This document shows positions 58,001-64,000 of a DNA stretch of 64,000 bases, in pieces. Both the position numbers and the translations under genes were made by a program. Within the stretch, counting starts at the first letter, position 1. Each line of letters starts with the position of its first letter. Source of the stretch: Tipula vernalis (Eukaryota > Arthropoda > Insecta > Diptera > Tipulidae); the NCBI GenBank assembly GCA_958295665.1, contig OY282558.1, positions 67,878,789 through 67,942,788 of the forward strand. The letters are read 5' to 3'. The notes below the pieces were generated by a model. It searched no databases. It had not been told where the DNA came from and worked only from the letters and a program-made list of their open reading frames with translations.

Positions 58001-59940
58001 GGATGGATTGAAATACACAACCCGTTCCCACAAACAGAAGAACTTATTTCCTTGTCCACCGGGCTCGTTGCTGGGAAAGAAGTTAATTGTCACGAAGCTT
58101 TTGCGGTTGGAACAAATAGTATCCTATTTCATTTACACGCAAGTATCGCGTAGTACCTCTTATAAATAAAACGTCTTCGATAAAAGTTCAGGATGAAGTT
58201 ATAACAGTAGATCCCTTGTTAATTTTCCAGAGAATTTGCCTGACCCAAGAAAAGTCCCCCAATAACCTAGAAAACCATTTCGATTATGAACTAGCTCCAT
58301 TTCCAATGAGCATATTTGACAATAAAGACAATAAAGATATTCTCACCAGAAACCGCGAATATTGACAAGACTAAATGTATCCACGTTCTCGACAGGGGAA
58401 TGTTGATACATCGGGTACCCTGGACGGGAAAGGAATTATTTGTTGAAATTTTCGGCAGACATGTAAAACATTTAAGAGATAATTATTCCCGGGAAGTCAC
58501 AGTGGTTTTCGATGGCTATGAATGCAATCGCGATAGTATAAAAGGGTCAGAACTTTTGGATGTGCCAACAACATGTCATGCCCTGACATAAGGTTCGAGC
58601 CTAACATGGTTTTACCATTTCCAAAGGAAAAGTTTTTGTCCAATCGCTTCATTCAGTATTTGGAGGGTGTTCTGGAAGAGAATGGCATTTCCGTTAGACA
58701 AGCAGTAGACGATGCAGACTCGTTGATCGAACATACGGCGTTGCAGAAATATGCTGTCAACGGCCCGCCAATTGTAGTAGTGGCAGAGGATATTGACATC
58801 CTTGTACTGATAACACGGCCCTTCGTTAGAGACAATATTTTATTTCTCCATGCAATTTCGGGAGGCGATACAACTTCGGCTTTTTTCGGGAAAGGAAAAA
58901 CGTCAATAGTCGACAAATTAAAGAGAAAGGTAACGAAGAACAGAGACACGGAACTGGAAGCGGTCATTGAAAGTTTTAAAAACCATAATCTTCCACACGA
59001 GACCGTATTTCAGAACGGGCAAACTGTCATTGCGTCGATATACAGTGATCATGATACACAAACCCTGACAAAAATTAGATACGAGATCTTCAAGCGATTC
59101 ACCAGAGACAGAAACAGAAACCAAACCGCGCTCAAACCAGCAACCCTGCCACCCACACCTGAAGCTGCAAGGAAACACCTTTATCGGGTATATCTGCAAG
59201 TCCAGCTGTGGCTCGGAAACGAACTGTCACCAGAAAAATGGGGATGGAAACGTGTAGGGGTACACTCATGCCGGTCCAAACCACTAAAGACCCAGCGGTT
59301 CCGGAACTCTTAAAGATGATATTTTTTCAATGTAAGAAAGAATGTAAGGGAACCTGTTCATGCCAGAAAGCAGGGCTACCATGCTCATCTATTTGTGGTT
59401 CATGTGAGTCCCGCCAGTGTTCGAGTTATAAAGTCAGCCAAGATACGTTACCCGAAGAGGTAGAACTAGAGGAAACTCTAGAACCAGAAGGAGTTGTTGG
59501 CGAGGATTTTGCCAGTGGATATAAATTGGTTTACACAGTCCAAAACATTGAAAATAATGTATTTCCAACACCCCCCATCTCAAATTTTGTAAAAAACTTG
59601 CATATTTCATGAGTCTCAAAATTTTGGATTTTTCAACCCGACTTTTTACAAAAAATATTAATGTTGCGAAAAAAATCATCAGGACCATTTTTGTAGAAAA
59701 TTAACTGACCTTATATTTCTATCTGTGCAAAAAAATCTATAACTATCATATTTTGGGAGATATTCGCGGAAAACCGATTTTCCGGGTCTTTTAGGGCCAT
59801 TTTCTCCCCCTGCACACAATATTTTTACGCAAACTCGGGCTCATTTTCAAGGGGGTGCCAAATGCCACTCGTCAACTAGCAAATAAAAATGGCAACTAAT
59901 AATCTATAGGTTGGCCTTTTTTCCCCCCTTCATTTACTGG
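55027..59940 (+). mobile_element. 4.9 kb terminal-inverted-repeat transposon of an unnamed type
   Basis: The termini are CCAGTAAATGAAGGG and its complement (59,926-59,940), extended outward by AGT/ACT. The inverted repeats run about 236-245 bp, to about 55,262 and from about 59,700, with shared words such as TTGCCATTTTTATTTGCTAG, AATCGGTTTTCCGCGAATAT and TGAAAATGAGCCCGAGTTTG. TA (55,023-55,024 and 59,943-59,944) or AAT could be the target duplication; I cannot decide. The interior holds a single long decayed protein on the plus strand. The arms differ at roughly a tenth of positions plus indels, so insertion is old. It sits inside a non-LTR relic, proving mobility. Confidence 0.8.
55430..59612 (+). 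pseudogene. long protein of the unnamed transposon: Cys/His N-terminus, conserved core, XPG/FEN-like acidic motifs, Cys-rich end
   Basis: Read in order across frames. An N-terminal Cys/His region: CMFCRLPASEEH (about 55,478) and ARYHKKCQSKFF (about 55,675). A core: ATLIICLKDEFGEDRIGF (56,010), HLQLGLGVMLFQKFG (56,400), NTFHRMGG (56,620), TCFVTFDQPLYQKAI (57,040), LGGFHLLLSYLGSIG (57,134), FYAAGHFNYARSAHLY (57,600). Then VVFDGYE (58,504), DDADSLIEHTAL (58,708), VVVAEDIDILVLI (58,777) and FLHAISGGDTTSAFFGKGK (58,846). The end is a Cys-rich segment CKKECKGTCSC...CSSICGSC (59,330-59,405). The acidic motifs resemble XPG/FEN nucleases (EADA, TEDSDLL, GCDYxxGxG), which is my inference. A possible intron at 55,851-55,997 does not keep frame. 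Frameshifts lie near 55,560, 56,350, 56,740, 57,530, 57,800, 58,160, 58,580 and 59,255. Confidence 0.6.
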
Positions 59941-59943
59941 ACT

Positions 59944-61269
59944 AAATAGAAATTGTTTCTTCCGGCCAATCACGTTGACAGAATTATTTTTTATTATAAA
60001 TTCTTTGGAATCTAAATTTACGACCGATAATATTGGACTAAGCAGTGCCATCTTAAAAGAAATTAATTACAACATTGTTGATATTTTGTGCAAACTATTT
60101 AAATCGTAGGATTACTGAAAGTATTTTTCCGCAAGCATTAAAAACCGCGACGGTCATTCCGCTCTTCAAAAAAGGTGATAACCTGCCGGTTATCTCAAAA
60201 ATCTTTAAGACATCGGTAAAATCCCGTTTTATTGACTTCATAAACTCTTTTAATTATCTTAGTTCTTGCCAATTTGGGTTCAGAACTTGTCTTGGAACAG
60301 AAGATGCTCTTCTTAATTTAATGAATCTGCAACACGAAGGTCTTAATAATTCTCATACATCAACTGCTCTATTTGTCGATATAAGTAAAGCCTTTGATAT
60401 GGTGGACCACCGGATACTTTTGGATAAACTTTGGCACATTGGATTTAGAGGTTGCTTGTATGAGTAGCTTAAGTCGTTTTTGGAAGGTCGTTCACAACGA
60501 GTTAGTATTAGTAGTTGCCTGAGTCGCACTGTTGAACTTAATGTAGGTGAGCCTCAAGGTTCCGTTCTGGGGCCCATCTTGTTCTTGCATTTGCTTATGA
60601 TTGCTGCAACTACTCAACGGCTGTCTCTCGTATTAATACAGATCTTAATATTTTGAGTGAATGGTTTGCTGTTCACAAACTTGTACTTAGTGCAAAGAAT
60701 AAAGTTGTATTGCTTAATTTAATTAAGCACGAGTAATCCGTCGTTTAACCGTGATATTATGTTCCACGACGTTATCTGCTCTAGAAGTGGTGCTTGTACG
60801 GTTAATTGCATCGTAATTAAATCAGTCAGCTCCATTAAATACCTAGGATTAAATGTTGATTGTCATTTAGACTGGAAATCTCATGTAGCTGCTTTGAAGA
60901 GTTCCCTCCATTCCAATATCAGGATGTTGTATCTATTACGTTCACATTGTCCTTTTGGGTTTTTAAAAAGTTATTATAATGCGTAACGTAAACGCGAATC
61001 AAGCGTTACGTTACGGTATCTGCTGTTGGGGTGGAACTTATTATGAGACGATTAAACCACTGATTATCGCTCAGAAACATGCAATTAGGTTGATGTTCTT
61101 TAAAAATAAACGTTTTCACTCGTGGCTATTGTTTGTAACGTGTTCAATTCTTCCATTGAAGCATCTATACGTATTCAAAGTTATGGAAATTTATTTTGTA
61201 ATTAGTGGAAATCGGAATTTAAGTTGTCACTATGATCTGAGCAGGAACTCTATGTGTTTGAAAAATTAA
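59944..61269 (+). pseudogene. CR1/L2-like non-LTR relic, 3' part (reverse transcriptase)
   Basis: Continues the relic at 54,310-55,024. It reads RPITLTELFFIINSLESKFT (about 59,966), IFPQALKTATVIPLFKKGDN (60,122), then palm motif ALFVDISKAFDMVDHRILLD (60,367), GEPQGSVLGPILF (60,547) and, right after, AFAYDCCNY, where FADD is expected (60,591-60,602). The first catalytic Asp is Tyr, and about 40 codons before it are deleted. SIKYLGLNVDCHLDWKSHV (60,834) and IIAQKHAIRLMFF (61,060) are the C-terminal thumb region. Several frameshifts. No 3' tail was identified. Confidence 0.8.
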
Positions 61270-61359
61270 AATCACTGAAAAGTCAAAAAGTTAACAAAAA
61301 CGTCATTTACCTTTTTCTCGTATTTAACCCAACTAATTAGAACAGTATTTGAATTTACT

Positions 61360-61537
61360 CCGCACACTGTTAAAAAGTAGGTAAAAGAACAATTTAACCA
61401 ACCGATTTAGTGAAGTTTTCGAGATTAGTCGCAGTGTGTCAACCTCGATTTTAGCTAATCCCTTTGTTTTTTCCATAGAATACTTAAACCAGTTTAGCTT
61501 AAACGGATTTATTAAACCACAGTCTGTCTAGAGGGTA
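61360..61537. mobile_element. miniature element related to 48,736-48,893, inverted
   Basis: On the minus strand it shares with the 48.7 kb copy the CCCT..AGACAGACTGTGGTTTA end, AAAGGGATTAGCTAAAATCG and GACTAATCTCGAAAA. Insertions near 61,385 make the far end (CCGCACACTGTTAAAA) less clear. Confidence 0.55.
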
Positions 61538-61539
61538 TA

Positions 61540-64000
61540 AGACTGTGACCGAAACCTTGTGATAAACATTTTTAATACAAATTTTTGATATTTACAAGTA
61601 GGTACCTATTTCAAAAAATCTCATTTTGACGGCGAAAAATACGGCGATTTTATTTAAGTGGTGTAAATATAACCGAGATTTCTCGAGGGCCTTTTAAACA
61701 ATTTTAAATGTCGTTTCCCGAGAATAATTTCGGGAATTCTTATTTCTCGAGAAAAAGAGTTTTTATCTCGAGGATAATAAAACATTTTTTTTGAAAATTA
61801 TAATAGGATCTTGATGTAGGATCTAGCACTGCTGTTTTGAAATTCGTTTTCTTTACGTATGACGTATATTCCGTTAAATGAAATAAAACTTTATTTTTTA
61901 CCAACATTTAAACAAATAAAAATAAGATTAAATCCTGATCTAATGTCATTGGATTAACAAATAATTTTTCTTTTTAAATTATATGTGAGGCATTATTTGA
62001 CCCGTGTCATTTTCTAGCCACAATAATAAAAAGTTTCCTTCCATCATCGTTTAAAAGCTGACCAAGCACACCAATACATTGGTGGATTTTATAATAAACC
62101 AATGAATTAACCCTTCAGCCAGAATATATTTTTATCGCCTCCTAGGCAAGTGCCTGCTCGTGTCAGAAGCAGACTGAAGCATAGACAGAATGACGACTCT
62201 ATACCATCGAAAATATGAATTACATCCGTCTGACAGCTTGAAATACCCAATGGTACCGCGCATCTTCTAAGGTATAAAACGAATTAAAATAACGTTTCAA
62301 AAATCTGGATGACCATGGCAGGGTACTCGAAAAATCGTGAAAAAAAATCGAGTGCTTTCTATAATATGCCAAATTATTTTCTTGATGAACAATGAAATCG
62401 AATTTTCAGAATTTCAAAGAGTTTGAAATAGACAAACATTAACCGATTTTTGACAAGCGTGATTTTACTTACACTCACGGTCATCTACGTTCAAATACAA
62501 AATCATCAAATTGTACATCTGAAGCTTACCTAAAATGAAAAGAAAAAATATAAATTAATTTTTATTACTTCCACCAGCATACGAGTAACTCTTCAAAAAT
62601 GAAGTGTATCACATCTTCTAAAAAAATTAAAAAAATAAATCGAAACCTAAAGTGGTTATTACCACCAATAAAAAAGCAATAGATTTCAATTGAACAATGA
62701 ACCCGCTTGCTAATCAAAAATCCATTCCTTCAAACATACGAGTATATAAAAAAAAAACGTCGTATATTCAATTCAAATTAATTTATCGAAAAATTTCACA
62801 TTGGTTTTATCGCACAAACGCGTATGATATCATTCCATTTGATTTTTCTATGATTTCATATCGCACACACTTACGGCCCCAAATAAACTCTTTATCAGTT
62901 GTAGACACCATTACAAAAAAATACAAAACATGTTTAGTTTATCAATATTAATTACAAGATAGAAAATAAACGTTGTATACGTACTATAATATGTATAACC
63001 CTTTTGGATCGACCATCACAAACATTCATTTATATGGCCTCCTCTCGCTCTATATTAAAGACCCGATTAGTTCCCGTTTTTTTATTGCAGTAGACTTCGC
63101 CCGGAACCAAAAACTATCAAATGTCCAATAAAATAATTACATAAAATATCTAGGTATAAGACTAAAATATTGTCTCCTTTTTGACCCTGTCTGCCTACTT
63201 CTTACGCATTTTCCATATCCTAATTACGAACCAGCAATAATAATCTGTGTCTTTATGTCGTTGTTAAACCAAAAAATTTAATCCTTATAAATTTTTTCTT
63301 TTTTTCTTGGGCTTATCCTTAAATCGAAAAACAGGTGGGTGTGTCCCTTACAAAAACCTCTGAGTCACCGTGACACATTGTAAGAGACACATGAATTTGA
63401 AAATTTGAAGTTTTTGGTAAAGGCGTCAGTTTTTAATGATATTTAATTTTAAATTTGTTTTATAGAGTTTGACAACGAAAAATGTCGCACATCCATATTC
63501 GAGTCGAATTCAAATAATAGTATTCCTCAACAAAACTATACCATTTCATCGTCTCTTGTATATTTCTTAACAAAAACATCCATACAAAAAAAGTGACGTA
63601 TACATTTTGTAAAAGAAACTAAAATTCAATAAAAATTTCGAAAGAAATCTTTAAAACGAAAAACTAACAATAAAGTTTTGTGTCTATAATATACTCGTCT
63701 CTATAGAGAAGAGTGAGGTTGAAAAGATTCAAAATACATAAATTCTAAATCCTAAAATAACACACAAAAGAAGAAAAAAAAAAGAAATCTTGAAAAAATA
63801 TCATCCTTCATCATCTCGCTTGAGTGTGTACCCATCCGTTTATAAATATAATACATAAGAATTCGTTAAGAAAATAAAAAAAATAAAAACGATTTTTGTA
63901 AAAGGAATGAAGTACACACACACACAGTATTTAGTCCACATAATCGAGTATCACATGGTGATATTGATGTGTTGTAAAATTTAAAAATCATGTACAGATT
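61540..64000. other. AT-rich interval, no gene seen
   Basis: At 61,670-61,790 several CTCGAGA/TCTCGAG words in both orientations form weak palindromes. A (CA)5 tract lies near 63,916. The last kilobase has A-rich and ACACAT words like those at 7.8-9.0 kb, a texture seen in dipteran untranslated regions. The 84-codon frame at 62,697-62,951 shows no motif. Confidence 0.3.

Noticed and set aside
62697..62951. 84-codon frame near the right end
   Set aside because: AT-driven composition, no motif, no splice or context support.

Overview
The window reads as AT-rich insect nuclear DNA, most likely from a fly or midge (Diptera). That is an inference from the transposon mix (jockey, R1/LOA-like and CR1/L2-like non-LTR elements, an insect-type Helitron, mariner, Tc1, hAT) and from short 62-147 nt introns. 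I found no host gene I could name and no rRNA, classical tRNA or CRISPR array. Almost every protein-coding stretch belongs to a transposable element, and nearly all are broken by frameshifts or stops.

Layout. 0-6.6 kb: two copies of a dispersed element with an internal GACA-type array (a third copy lies inverted at 22.2-22.7 kb), a small inverted-repeat element, and a hAT transposase relic with a clean intron. 6.6-10.8 kb: AT-rich, no gene seen. 10.8-13.7 kb: a ~1.35 kb tandem duplication filled with a 9-bp (ATAAATTCT-type) minisatellite. 14-18.3 kb: Ty3/gypsy and Tc1 relics, a (TA)32 tract, and the first of two near-identical ~228 bp repeats with a strongly folded, hammerhead-like core (second copy at 53.4 kb). 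20.6-25.2 kb: two unnamed intron-containing, transposon-type protein loci, the second entered by a ~5.4 kb Helitron (25.2-30.6 kb).

32.7-37.2 kb: a full-length jockey-type element on the minus strand with an 11-bp target-site duplication. 37.5-45.4 kb: an old minus-strand non-LTR element cut apart by a full-length R1/LOA-like element (37,711-42,594, 11-bp target duplication) and by a 740-bp foldback element at a TA site. Its 5' part carries an OTU-protease-like fragment. 47-49.7 kb: a 359-bp near-perfect hairpin element, a TA-flanked miniature element and a mariner relic. 54.3-61.3 kb: a CR1/L2-like non-LTR relic split by a 4.9 kb terminal-inverted-repeat element. 61.3-64 kb: AT-rich, no gene seen.

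The best candidate for something undescribed is that 4.9 kb element at 55,027-59,940. Its ~240-bp inverted repeats enclose one long, decayed reading frame: a Cys/His N-terminus, a conserved central region I recall from many unnamed metazoan proteins, four acidic clusters spaced like those of XPG/FEN-type (PIN-fold) nucleases, and a cysteine-rich C-terminus. It shows no recognisable DDE transposase. The second is the 228-bp repeat pair: a stem ending in GUC, then CUGAUGA and GAAA in the order and pairing of a hammerhead ribozyme, set among other perfect hairpins.
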